NCBI GenBank assembly: GCA_022711755.1
Contig: JAKLEA010000007.1
Coordinates: 1-64,000 of the forward strand
Source of the DNA: Planctomycetota bacterium
Lineage (GTDB): Bacteria > Planctomycetota > Brocadiia > SM23-32 > JAKLEA01
DNA length: 64,000 bases
Direction of reading: 5' to 3'
In this document: positions 45,349 to 54,627 of the stretch, piece after piece
Layout: the number at the start of each line of letters is the position of its first letter
Position numbering within the stretch: position 1 is the first letter of the stretch
Notes under the pieces: model-generated
What the model saw: only the letters and a program-made list of their open reading frames with translations
The model's database searches: none
Told to the model about the DNA's origin: nothing
Program-made: the position numbers and the translations under genes

Positions 45349-48300
45349 TTACTCCATCACGTAAAACGCCATGCGCGAAATACGGCTCCAGTTTCCCGCG
45401 CCGTCCTGCGCCTGGGCGCAGATGAACCACAGCCCGTTCTCAAGCGGCGCGTCCGGCGATGCATCCGGGTTGTCGGAAACGTCGGAATCAAGACCAAGCT
45501 CGTCGAGCGCCGGATCGGACGTTATCCGCCATCGCCACGCCTTGATTCCTGAGATGTCTCGCGCATCAAGCCTGAAAGTCGGAGTCGCCGCGCCCGACTT
45601 CGGAATCACCAGGCTGCTCAGGAAGCACCGCGCGCTCCTGCCCTGCGGGAAACAGACGGAGACTTCGTCCGCAGATTCCGGAGGTTCAATCCCCTTCACC
45701 CGCGCCTGTTCAGCAATGCGCTCACGGATGTTGATCCATACAGGATGCCACAGATTGTCCGCCAAAATCGCGCCTGTTTCATTCTCAAGCGCGGTCGGAT
45801 CGGAAAGCGCGAAAGGAATCGCAAAGGATTCCTCTCCGCTGCGAACCTCAAGATTACACGACGCCCCATCCTTCATGCGCGCTTCGAAGCAGATCACGGG
45901 TGTCTCATTCAAATCCAACTTCTGATTGACGATTTTGAACGCCCGGCGCTCGTCGTTGACTGCCATAGTGTAGACAGCCAGGACGTTTTCGGACTTGATC
46001 GGGTCCCGGTAGGCCGGGCGGAGCATAAGCCCAGTAGCGCTTTCCCGCATATGCTCCGACAGTTCGGGGGAATCCATCGCGTCGCGCAGGACTTCCTCTC
46101 GTCCGCTCGTCCATTCAATTTCCGGCGGCGTGGGCGGGACCGTGTCCCTCGTGAAATCCATCTTCCACTTCCACCGGCAAAGGACGTCCCCATTACCCGC
46201 GTTGTCGCGTAACGGACCGAGTGTTACCTCATAATCCTCCACGACGTCTGTTCTCGCCGTGGTCAGTTTCGCGCACCTTACCCTCACCCGTCCGCTCACG
46301 CTGTCATAGGTCACATCGCCCGGGGCGCACTCTATGGCCTCGCCGTTGACGCGTAACTCCCACTTCTCCCGGCATACCCCGGAAGAATCGTCCGATATGA
46401 TCGCCTCAAGCCTTTCGGGAAATGCAGTCTCCCCCTTCCCCGGCTTGAGGTCTGCGATCGCCGGAGGCTCGGAATCAACGAGGAATCTTATGTGCGAAGT
46501 CTCCCCCCACTGGCCCGAATTGGCCAGCGCGCGAACATGCAGATAGGCGTCCCCAGAAGGCAACCCCTTTGTGACGACTTCCGGCTTTTTCGTCATCAAC
46601 TTCTTTGGAGCCTCGGTTTCAGCCTCGGCGTCCCATGTGTATCCGAATCCCTTGATCCCGGAAGGATGCCGCGCCGCGAGCTTGACGGCGCACCCGTCCG
46701 CCGGAACCAGGGGGACAAGCCGGATGTTGTCAATCCAGTATCGCGTCCCGGTCGGGGCGCCTTGCCAGCCCATGTCGCCGATGACGAGTTTATCAATGAC
46801 GCTGTTGCCGACGGATTTCCATGCGCTGCCGCTGAAACCGCGCAGCAGGTTAACCTCAGCGCTGTGCCACTCGTCGTCATCTTTCACGTCTGCGATCTCC
46901 GCGATCGGGGCCTTGTCCCCCGCGCCCGAATCGCAGAATGCAATCCTCCAATACCTGCCGGCGTTTTTGGCCGCAAGGTCTACGGTCGTGCCCGGCGGAA
47001 ACCGGTAATCGAACGCCAACATCGGATACTGCCGCAGGTCAATCGGCTTTGCCGTTATGACGCCCCCGCAGTAACTCCCCGCGTCAAGACAGAATACCTC
47101 AAGACTGCGCTTGCCTTCCGAAGCGGTTTCCTCTGTGCATTCGGCTCGCGCGTCGTGGCCGATGGGCATGCCGGAAGCGTCAAAAACGGTCTGCATAATC
47201 TCCTTGTCCGATGTCGTGAAATCCCCGGGTCCGTCCTCGAAATCGTTCTGCAGCGGCGATTCCGCCAAGCGTACCATGGCCGGAGCGAGCGTGACCTTGC
47301 GATACGAGACCTTCAGGGACCAGGCGGCAAGAACATTGCGCCAAGGCATGCGGAGCAGTTGGAAGGGAACCGCCTCCCCGTCCTTGAAAACGGCGTCGCT
47401 TTTCGCTACGTCGAAAGCGAGTGCTCCTGCCGAATAATCGCATTCCACCGATCCATCGTTTACAGGGATTTCCCTGCCGTTGACGGTCAAAGTCAGTTCC
47501 GATGGACGAAACGCCAGCATGTCATCCGGATTTTCAAATCGGATGACAATCGGCTCGAATCCCCATTCCGCTCCGTCAGCGGGAGTCGCCTCGGCAATTT
47601 TAGGAACCGCAGGCGAGATATGAACCGGGCCGGCGGGCAATACCTGATCCCCCACCGACACCTTAAGCAGATATTCCCCCGGCGGCAATTCCACCTTGGA
47701 GAAGTGGTATTTCTTAAGCTTTGGCAATGCCGTCTTTGGTTTCACCTCGCCTGTTTTCAAGACTTTTTTATCGGCATCAAGGCGTTCCCATGTCAGAACA
47801 GGTTCCACACCGGTTTCGACCGTGCCTGAAATCGGGAAATACATCGAAGGTTTCAGCGTCACATTATCGAGATAATACGCCGTCCCGCCGCGGTTTCCGC
47901 CGAAACCGGCCCGCAAATATCCCGGATGAAGATTCCCAAAGGTAAGCTTCCCAATCTGAAGCATTTCTGCCTTCGGAAACATCCTCCGCAGAGCCACTCC
48001 CAGCGGGAAACTGGCGGTGTGCCATTCCCCGTCAGCCTGCATGTCCTCTATCGCGCCGATGCAGGTCATCCCCAGATCGCTTGCATCCGGACCGGTCAGG
48101 CGAATGAAGAGCGGACGCGACTTCACGTTGAGATAAAGGTTAATCAGGCATCCCGGCTCGATTCGATAGTCAAACGCGAGTTCGCTGCAAAACGCGGAAT
48201 CCTCATCGTCCGGAGTTTGAACCGAGACGTCAATCTCCCCCCCGCCAAACCTGTTGCGGACCCGAAGACAAAGGTCCGAATCGTCCTCCCCCCGCCTGAC

Positions 48301-51249
48301 GACACACGACTCGGCCCCGCCCTCCGGCGTGCTGCTCCATCCGTCCAGTCCGGCATTGAAATCATACGCGATAATGGGCAGGGAAAGATTGATGATATCC
48401 CGTTCCTTTACTTCAGGATAAGCCTCATCGTCCGGCGTATCGGAATCGGTAACTGACGGGGGGCTGCTGCTTGAATATGAAACCTTGACCCTGGCGATCA
48501 TGATGCTGTTGTCAATCGTCCAAAGGGCTATACGCTTGCCTGTCAGCGGTTCCGGATCTTCAAATTCAAGGATAAGCTCATTGTCGAGGTAGTATTCCAG
48601 CCGCGATCCCTGCTTGCGTATCTTGATATAGAACCATCGCCGGTGAAGGTTATCCACACCGGGAAAGTTGTTCCTGAAGGTCGGCACGAGTTCTCTGTCC
48701 GTATCGGTGACAATGTCGTCCCCGCGCATTATGCAGGTGCGTGTCGTCCCCCAACCGCCGAGGATGAAGCTGTAACCGCTGGAGAGGTTGCGTCCGTCGC
48801 CGCAGATGGTGACGTTCAAGTCCCCGGGGCGTGGATAATATGGCGGGCGCGCAAGAGCCATGCGCATGGCGGCGTAAAACTCCACCGTCAGGTCTCCCTC
48901 AAACTCCCGTTTGCTCCACAGGACGGCAGTGTTGCGGCTGGTTCCGTTCATCCATGACCAACGAGGGTCGCACTGGAAGCGATTCGTCACCCTCCAGATT
49001 CCCTCCGCGCGCCAGTCGCAGAGCGCCTTGTCGAAAACGTCATCCCATACCCCTTCGCGCAGAATTTCCGTCTTCTCAATGAAGGGTTGGGCATCGCAAC
49101 CGATGCCCAGCATTGTGCCCCCCGGCGGATCGCTGTCGCGGAATACAATCAGGTCGCGCCTGATAGTATTTTCGCCGTTCTTGAAGGCAATAAAGGAGTT
49201 GATGTAACAGCCGTTGCTTTCGACGCCGATGTTCAGGTCAGAAGTCTCCTGCGCGGTCAGCTTCACGCTCTCCTGCGCCGCCCTCTCTGCCCCGCGATAA
49301 AGAGATACGTTCAGAGTTCCATCGGTCGTCAGCATCGCGTCAAGCCGATATCCGGTCTGGGGATTGCCAACGGCCCCAGTCGCGTCGGAACAGAAGAACA
49401 GCCTCGTGACCGGATTTGCTCGTCGCAGCCGGGTCTGAATCTCGAAACGCCCGAAGAAATCCCCCTTGTGCCAATAAGCGTGTTTGCCCATCACCGGATC
49501 AGGTTTCTCGACCTTTACCCACGCCCCGGACGGCGCGGCCCACCCCTCCATGTAGGCATCCCTGCGGAAGATGTCGTTTGCGATCACGTGTTCCTGCTCA
49601 ACGATCTCCGTTAGGCAGACCGTCGGCGCATCGAAGGCAACCTCTCCCCCGCCCTCTGCCAGGCAACCGATCCTTCCCGTCGGCGTCTCCCCAATCGCAG
49701 CCTGAAGGAACAATCGCCCGTCAAGGTAAAGCCGGATCAGGCCTTCGCGGGTCGTATCGAGGCGTAAAATCGCTCCGCCGCCGGTCTCCGGGGCTTCCGC
49801 CTCCGCCAGCGTTTCCATTTTCCCCCCCGCGATTCTGCATATCCTGACCGCGCGATCATCGCCTCCACCTGACGCAATCTCAGCCGACAGATAATCCTTC
49901 GGCGACTTCCATCCGCAGACCAGGCCCGCTCTCCCCTTTTTCGGAATGCCCGAAATCGCCGTTGACGCGATCATCCGGTCGAAATCAGCCTCGACCGGCA
50001 ACAGAATCGAAAAACCGCGCCCGGACGGCCTGAATTTCCTGATCGCCGGCGCGTTGATCCCATTCTGCCCGTCGTTCCCATCCTCAACCTTCCATTTCTT
50101 CCCGGCTGCGACGTCCGCTATTTCATCAAGGTTAAATTCCTGATTTGATGAAACGAAAACGTCATCGAAGACCGCCTCGCCGCAACCACGCGCCCATAAT
50201 CCGATTGAGCCGCGATTGGCGTCCGGCGACTCGCATTCCAGGCGCGGAGTTCCATCAATGCAGGCGATCACCTTTCGCCCTTCAAGTCGCACCTCCAGCA
50301 TATGCCACTGATCGGGGCGGCGCTCCATTCGCGCAGACGCTAGCGTCTCATCATTCCCGCCGGAAATCCGCGCCAGTCTCAGCAGCGATTCGCCGCCGTT
50401 CCATTCAAGACGATGGCATTCGTCCTTTCCGACGCATCCGAATGCCAGCCCCATGCTGCCCGCGTCAGACTTTGCCGCAACGCTGAAAACGTAATCATCC
50501 CAGAATTCCTGCCCGGCCGTGATGAACGCTTCTCCATCCAGACAGGACGTCGCCAGCGCGAAAGCGTTCGAGCTTCTGGCTACCCCGGCGGGATTGAACG
50601 CAACACCCTCGTTCCACTGCTCGATGGTCGAGTGAATCTTCCATTGCCCTGTTGCCGCCTTCCATTGCCCAAGCTCGCCGGACTTGCGGACAAAATCATC
50701 CGCGAAGGACACATCGCCGATCTCCCGTAAGGCAGATTCCTCCACGTTCCCGAAGGCGTCCTCTATGATTGCCGCGATTCCTTCCGCCCGGCTGTTCTCA
50801 AGCGCGTCAATCACAATGCAGCCATTTATCAGGACGCTCAGGCGATGCCACCTGCGCCGGACAAGCAGTGTCGTCGTTCCGGCCTTCCCGCCGCCTTCCG
50901 TAATAAACGCCGGCAGGTCGCTTGACCGCAGCGCTTTCGACGCGCCATTTCCCATCGCTTCAAGAACAGCTTTCCCATCAGAAAAGACGATCCGATACCC
51001 GTTCCCGCCTTCATCCGCCGCAATAAGAATTGCCGACGGCAGGTTTCCATCCTTCAGCTTCAGAACGGCGTCATAACATTGCGTGTTGGCTCTGCTCAAT
51101 ACATGATAAACGGTTCCACCGACCCTTATGGTTTCATGCTTTGGTTTTTCTTCCCCAGCATGGATGACCGCGCAAAATGCCATCAACGCAAGAGTGAACA
51201 CCCGGAACCGGGTTTCGAAAGATATCACAATTCTGCGTCGGCCAATCAA
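45349..51249 (-). CDS. Giant secreted protein with repeated LamG-like and carbohydrate-binding modules
   Basis: A 1966-residue exported protein with an N-terminal signal ending near H-A-G-E-E; the start is a TTG with weak support, so the signal could begin slightly further in. It has at least four concanavalin/LamG-like sandwiches (about residues 185-370, 370-550, 560-735, 740-925), each closing with a D-D-V-F or I-A-R-V-K-V type strand, and two later modules of LAFDYRIEPG...YYLDNVTLKPS type (960-1140) and YWIDNIRLVPL type (about 1380-1540). A third, looser module (about 1770-1900) and a terminal Ig-like piece follow. No catalytic core is apparent, so it is probably a scaffold or adhesin that holds polysaccharide. 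The matching glycosidase gene follows. Confidence 0.75.
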   Translation of the reverse strand: MIGRRRIVISFETRFRVFTLALMAFCAVIHAGEEKPKHETIRVGGTVYHVLSRANTQCYDAVLKLKDGNLPSAILIAADEGGNGYRIVFSDGKAVLEAMGNGASKALRSSDLPAFITEGGGKAGTTTLLVRRRWHRLSVLINGCIVIDALENSRAEGIAAIIEDAFGNVEESALREIGDVSFADDFVRKSGELGQWKAATGQWKIHSTIEQWNEGVAFNPAGVARSSNAFALATSCLDGEAFITAGQEFWDDYVFSVAAKSDAGSMGLAFGCVGKDECHRLEWNGGESLLRLARISGGNDETLASARMERRPDQWHMLEVRLEGRKVIACIDGTPRLECESPDANRGSIGLWARGCGEAVFDDVFVSSNQEFNLDEIADVAAGKKWKVEDGNDGQNGINAPAIRKFRPSGRGFSILLPVEADFDRMIASTAISGIPKKGRAGLVCGWKSPKDYLSAEIASGGGDDRAVRICRIAGGKMETLAEAEAPETGGGAILRLDTTREGLIRLYLDGRLFLQAAIGETPTGRIGCLAEGGGEVAFDAPTVCLTEIVEQEHVIANDIFRRDAYMEGWAAPSGAWVKVEKPDPVMGKHAYWHKGDFFGRFEIQTRLRRANPVTRLFFCSDATGAVGNPQTGYRLDAMLTTDGTLNVSLYRGAERAAQESVKLTAQETSDLNIGVESNGCYINSFIAFKNGENTIRRDLIVFRDSDPPGGTMLGIGCDAQPFIEKTEILREGVWDDVFDKALCDWRAEGIWRVTNRFQCDPRWSWMNGTSRNTAVLWSKREFEGDLTVEFYAAMRMALARPPYYPRPGDLNVTICGDGRNLSSGYSFILGGWGTTRTCIMRGDDIVTDTDRELVPTFRNNFPGVDNLHRRWFYIKIRKQGSRLEYYLDNELILEFEDPEPLTGKRIALWTIDNSIMIARVKVSYSSSSPPSVTDSDTPDDEAYPEVKERDIINLSLPIIAYDFNAGLDGWSSTPEGGAESCVVRRGEDDSDLCLRVRNRFGGGEIDVSVQTPDDEDSAFCSELAFDYRIEPGCLINLYLNVKSRPLFIRLTGPDASDLGMTCIGAIEDMQADGEWHTASFPLGVALRRMFPKAEMLQIGKLTFGNLHPGYLRAGFGGNRGGTAYYLDNVTLKPSMYFPISGTVETGVEPVLTWERLDADKKVLKTGEVKPKTALPKLKKYHFSKVELPPGEYLLKVSVGDQVLPAGPVHISPAVPKIAEATPADGAEWGFEPIVIRFENPDDMLAFRPSELTLTVNGREIPVNDGSVECDYSAGALAFDVAKSDAVFKDGEAVPFQLLRMPWRNVLAAWSLKVSYRKVTLAPAMVRLAESPLQNDFEDGPGDFTTSDKEIMQTVFDASGMPIGHDARAECTEETASEGKRSLEVFCLDAGSYCGGVITAKPIDLRQYPMLAFDYRFPPGTTVDLAAKNAGRYWRIAFCDSGAGDKAPIAEIADVKDDDEWHSAEVNLLRGFSGSAWKSVGNSVIDKLVIGDMGWQGAPTGTRYWIDNIRLVPLVPADGCAVKLAARHPSGIKGFGYTWDAEAETEAPKKLMTKKPEVVTKGLPSGDAYLHVRALANSGQWGETSHIRFLVDSEPPAIADLKPGKGETAFPERLEAIISDDSSGVCREKWELRVNGEAIECAPGDVTYDSVSGRVRVRCAKLTTARTDVVEDYEVTLGPLRDNAGNGDVLCRWKWKMDFTRDTVPPTPPEIEWTSGREEVLRDAMDSPELSEHMRESATGLMLRPAYRDPIKSENVLAVYTMAVNDERRAFKIVNQKLDLNETPVICFEARMKDGASCNLEVRSGEESFAIPFALSDPTALENETGAILADNLWHPVWINIRERIAEQARVKGIEPPESADEVSVCFPQGRSARCFLSSLVIPKSGAATPTFRLDARDISGIKAWRWRITSDPALDELGLDSDVSDNPDASPDAPLENGLWFICAQAQDGAGNWSRISRMAFYVME

Positions 51250-51386
51250 AGCATCACCCGCGGCAAATGTCTCACCGGCATAAGGAATATCCTTTCAGAG
51301 CAATTGACACCACGCAAACCTATGATATCATGGTTTTTCCGCGAATCACAGCGGGCGTAAAACGCCAACCAAACGACCACACGGGC

Positions 51387-51479
51387 GGAGAGGTGTCTGA
51401 GTGGCCGAAAGAGCACGCTTGGAAAGCGTGTGCACGGGCAAAACCTGTGCCGCGGGTTCGAATCCCGCCCTCTCCGCCA
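51387..51479 (+). tRNA. tRNA-Ser (GGA anticodon)
   Basis: A 93-nt class II tRNA with encoded CCA. The acceptor stem GGAGAGG (51387-51393) pairs with CCTCTCC (51469-51475), discriminator G76-type base and CCA follow. The anticodon stem CACGC/GCGTG encloses the loop TTGGAAA with anticodon GGA, which reads UCC and UCU serine codons. A long variable arm and a GGTTCGAATCC T arm are visible. It stands between the giant LamG gene (divergent) and the second URO-D-like gene. Confidence 0.97.
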
Positions 51480-51539
51480 TTCTTATCATTATCTTAATTG
51501 CGTCGTTCCGCCCCGACCTGAGATTACAGAGGACGCGCC

Positions 51540-52664
51540 ATGAACGGCTGCCTCAGAGCGTTGACCGTCTTCCACAAGCGCGGCATCCCCGACCGCGTCC
51601 CCTGGATGGAACAGGTCGTCTCCTCCGATGTCGCCTCCGCAATCATGGGCCGGGAAATGCACACCGGCGGGATGCCGCTCTGGAAGGCTGAGGCCAACAT
51701 TTGGATGGACGGCGACGCAGCGCACAGCCAGTGGCTCGACACGGTTCTGCGCGATCTTGTCGAGTTCTGCCGTCACATGGGCATTGACTGCTGCGCCCCG
51801 CCGTGGCGGCTGGGGCAGAAACCCTTCGCCAGGATTGACGAAAACACGTTCCTATTCGACAATGGCGCGGTCATGTGGCAATACGACCCCCAGTCCGGGG
51901 CCGTGGGATGGAAACGCCTGAAGGGAAAAGAGCCGGTTTTCGACGACATCCCGTCCATTGTCGCTTCCGCCGAACGCTCCGCCGCTGAATCCAGTCCCAC
52001 GCCTGAAGGATTCCGCGAATATCTGCAAATGCGGGAACTGGCCGGCGAGGACGCGCTCATCGCGGGGCGCAGCTTCCTGAGCGTTCCCATTCAACCACAC
52101 TTCCTCGAAGCCGTCGCGCTCGCGCCCGACCTGATCGAACGCTGGCTCGACGCCGCCGTCGAAAGCAACATCAAGGAATTCAGACTTCAGAAATCGCTCG
52201 GTTTCTCCGTCCTCAACGGCGGCGGGGACCTTGCCGACAACCGCGGAACGGTCTACTCCCCAAAATTCTTCCATGACATCGTCGCCCCCCGTTACGCAAG
52301 GAAGGTCAAGGCCGCCCATGACATGGGCTTCTGCTATATCTTCCGAAGCGACGGGAAAATCTGGTCCATCGCCGACGAATTATTCGGCCTGATCGGCTGC
52401 GATGCCTTCGGCGAAATTGACATTGACGCCGGGATGGACCTGATCGAACTTCACCGCCGATATCCCGATCTCGTCCTCTGGGGCGGATTGTCCTGCGGCA
52501 GGCTTCTGAGACTTGGCAAACCGCAGCAAGTCAAGGACGAGGCGCGACGGCTTATTGATACGATCGGGCGCGACGGACGCCTGGTAATTGGCTCGTCAAA
52601 CTCTATCATGCCAGGAACCCCCCCGGCTAACATCCTCGCCCTTCGGGACGTTATAATGGAATAA
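51540..52664 (+). CDS. Second uroporphyrinogen-decarboxylase-like protein
   Basis: A 374-residue URO-D superfamily barrel, 60 bases after the tRNA. The opening LTVFHKRGIPDRVPWMEQVVSSD is of family type, and the middle contains EFRLQKSLGFSVLNGGGDLADNRG and YIFRSDGKIWSIADEL. It lacks the H-C-C-G-H stretch of the first copy (27362-28528); its metal site would have to be different or absent, and a Cys-rich position (LSCGRLL) near residue 320 may substitute. So the two copies probably serve different substrates. The start is ATG with GAGG eight bases upstream. No corrinoid protein is adjacent. Confidence 0.82.
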   Translation: MNGCLRALTVFHKRGIPDRVPWMEQVVSSDVASAIMGREMHTGGMPLWKAEANIWMDGDAAHSQWLDTVLRDLVEFCRHMGIDCCAPPWRLGQKPFARIDENTFLFDNGAVMWQYDPQSGAVGWKRLKGKEPVFDDIPSIVASAERSAAESSPTPEGFREYLQMRELAGEDALIAGRSFLSVPIQPHFLEAVALAPDLIERWLDAAVESNIKEFRLQKSLGFSVLNGGGDLADNRGTVYSPKFFHDIVAPRYARKVKAAHDMGFCYIFRSDGKIWSIADELFGLIGCDAFGEIDIDAGMDLIELHRRYPDLVLWGGLSCGRLLRLGKPQQVKDEARRLIDTIGRDGRLVIGSSNSIMPGTPPANILALRDVIME

Positions 52665-52734
52665 CAAGTCTCATGTCGTAATGCATGCGTCTCGCCTGTC
52701 GTATCTTTTTCAACAGGATTGCGTGAGACGGACG

Positions 52735-53157
52735 ATGAGTGAAGACCAAACCCATGCCGTCCGTGGCAGGTTCCGGCTTGCCGTCGGCATCCTGATCGTC
52801 GCCGGCGGCGTCTGGCTCTTCTACCTGCTTACATATCGCGTCGGCGGAACCACCGCCACACGCGAGGCGTGGACGCTTGCCGGCGGGTTGATGCAGATGC
52901 TGATGGCGGCCGTCCTGATCTCCATCGTCGGCATCGGCATCCACATGGCGCTGTTCCCGCGCCGGCTTTGCCCCTGGTGCGGAGCGACGTGGTGGGGAAG
53001 GCGCGAAGACTGCCCGGAATGCGACGGACGCCCCCCGCAATCCGCCACCCCGGCCGAAAATGGTGATATAATTGATGTAGGCGCGCCGGAGGAAGTTTTG
53101 GATTCGGATCTGCCGCCCGACGCCACTGAATGGAAAGGGGACTGCGATGAGACATAA
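52735..53157 (+). CDS. Small membrane protein with zinc ribbon
   Basis: About 140 residues from the ATG at 52735; an upstream in-frame ATG at 52681 adds 18 residues not typical of a membrane protein. Two membrane helices (LAVGILIVAGGVWLFYLL and GGLMQMLMAAVLISIVGIGIHMA) precede a cytosolic zinc ribbon CPWC...CPEC. An acidic tail follows. The function is unknown; such anchored ribbons often serve as small adaptors. The gene overlaps the next lipoprotein gene by 11 bases, so the two are translated together. Confidence 0.75.
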   Translation: MSEDQTHAVRGRFRLAVGILIVAGGVWLFYLLTYRVGGTTATREAWTLAGGLMQMLMAAVLISIVGIGIHMALFPRRLCPWCGATWWGRREDCPECDGRPPQSATPAENGDIIDVGAPEEVLDSDLPPDATEWKGDCDET

Positions 53158-54475
53158 AAACCTGGCGTTGATCCTTCTCCAACTCGCAACTTCATGGCTT
53201 ATGGGAACAGGATGCGTTCAATACGACGTCGCGGCCACTACGCGCATCGCCGAGGACGGAACGCTTACCCGCCGATTTGCGCTCACCGGTCCTGATGACA
53301 AAGATTCTGAAGACGGCCTATGGAAGTTCTTCGCCAAGCCGGGAGAAGATGGCTGGGACCCGCGCGTCATCACCGACAAACGCATGGAACTCACCGGCGT
53401 CTTCGCGCCAAAAACGGCAATTCCAACCCACTTTCGGCTAGCGGACCGTCAGGAACAGGCAGGCAGCGAAAGCAGAATCAAGCTCCAATGCAGGGACTAC
53501 GTCCTGATCGCGGATTATCGTTTCGAGGAAACAATCACCAACAATGTCCCCTACGCCGACTTCCGGCGCGCCGGGCGCGAACTCGTCTCCCTATATTGGG
53601 AACTCGCAAAACAGGCGATGATGGAAGACCTGGGCGAACGCTACGAACTGGAAAAGCTCTTTGCGTTTATCGAAGGCGACCTGGCGAAGCTTGCCGGTGA
53701 TCTTTCAGAAGCCTATTACTGGGGCGCGGCGCTTCAGAAATCCAAATCTGAGATTGACCGGGAACTGACGGAAATCTGCGCCGCCGCCGGGACGCCCTTC
53801 GACTTCACGCAGAAGGATAATCAGATCATGCAGCGCGTATTCCGGCTTAGCCTCAGAAACAACCTGGAGGAATATGTCAAGATGAAGGGCGCGCCCGCCA
53901 ACACCGCGATATCGCCCGAACAATTGAACCAACTAGTGGCTTACTTCGACTTGTCGCCACAGAATGCCTTCAACCTGGCCCTGTCCATTCAGAGAGTCGC
54001 GCTCGCCAGGTACGGCAACGCCGATGAACTGAGCAGGCGAACCGAAAAGCTTCTGAAGGCGTGCCTTGGGGCTTATCATGGCGTCCCCAGGACTCGTTTC
54101 GCGTTCAACCTTGAAATGCCGGGCAGAATCATCGCCACGACGGGCCTGATTGAAGAACAGGCGCGAATCGCATGGCGCTTCGAGGGCAACAACACATTCC
54201 CCCTCGGCTACCGCATGAGCGCGCGCTCAATCCTTGACCGGCGCGAGATTCAGCAGAAACTGGCGGGCAAGGCCCTCTTCGCATCGTCTGCCGACGCTGT
54301 CGCCTTCCTCGAGAAGGGCGAAAGCCTTGACGACGCGGAACTGGGCGAATTCCGAACAGCGATGCAGACGGCGGTTGATACCGGCGACTTCCAGCCCCTG
54401 AAAGCTCAGGCAGCTTCAGGAGATAATGAGCTTGCCAAATTCGCGGGCATGGTCCTCCCATTGATGGGGAAATAG
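53147..54475 (+). CDS. Lipoprotein of unknown function
   Basis: A 442-residue protein with lipobox M-G-T-G-C; lipidated Cys near residue 23. The mature part is charged and helix-rich after an N-terminal beta region (QYDVAATTRIAEDGTLTRRFALTG), which resembles the start of some beta-barrel-assembly or serpin-like lipoproteins without a firm match. The middle contains YWELAKQAMMEDLGERYELEKLFAFIEGDLAKLAG. I do not recognise a family. It begins 11 bases before the stop of the zinc-ribbon membrane gene, implying a functional pair. A ribosome-like AAAGGGG lies upstream of the ATG. It converges on the GH42 gene across a palindromic repeat. Confidence 0.7.
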   Translation: MRHKNLALILLQLATSWLMGTGCVQYDVAATTRIAEDGTLTRRFALTGPDDKDSEDGLWKFFAKPGEDGWDPRVITDKRMELTGVFAPKTAIPTHFRLADRQEQAGSESRIKLQCRDYVLIADYRFEETITNNVPYADFRRAGRELVSLYWELAKQAMMEDLGERYELEKLFAFIEGDLAKLAGDLSEAYYWGAALQKSKSEIDRELTEICAAAGTPFDFTQKDNQIMQRVFRLSLRNNLEEYVKMKGAPANTAISPEQLNQLVAYFDLSPQNAFNLALSIQRVALARYGNADELSRRTEKLLKACLGAYHGVPRTRFAFNLEMPGRIIATTGLIEEQARIAWRFEGNNTFPLGYRMSARSILDRREIQQKLAGKALFASSADAVAFLEKGESLDDAELGEFRTAMQTAVDTGDFQPLKAQAASGDNELAKFAGMVLPLMGK

Positions 54476-54487
54476 CGATGTGGCAAT

Positions 54488-54613
54488 GTAGGGTGTGCGA
54501 AACCGAAAGACCGAAGGTCTGAGGTTTTGCGCACACGGACGGACGCCTCTCCATCTCCCCGCGTGTGCAAAAGCCTTGGGGCTTTCGCGCACCCTACGCT
54601 TCGCACACCCTAT
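54488..54613. repeat. 126-bp palindromic element between convergent genes
   Basis: GTAGGGTGTGCGA at 54488-54500 and TCGCACACCCTAT at 54601-54613 form near-perfect terminal inverted repeats (12 of 13). Inside, two hairpins are seen: AGACC/GGTCT within a GTGTGCG/CGCACAC stem, and AAAGCC/GGCTTT in the second half. It fills the gap between the stops of the lipoprotein (+) and GH42 (-) genes and could act as a two-way terminator. It belongs to the same GTAGGG family as 16261-16342 and 18024-18113. Confidence 0.8.
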
Positions 54614-54627
54614 TTTCGCGCCCTCGT

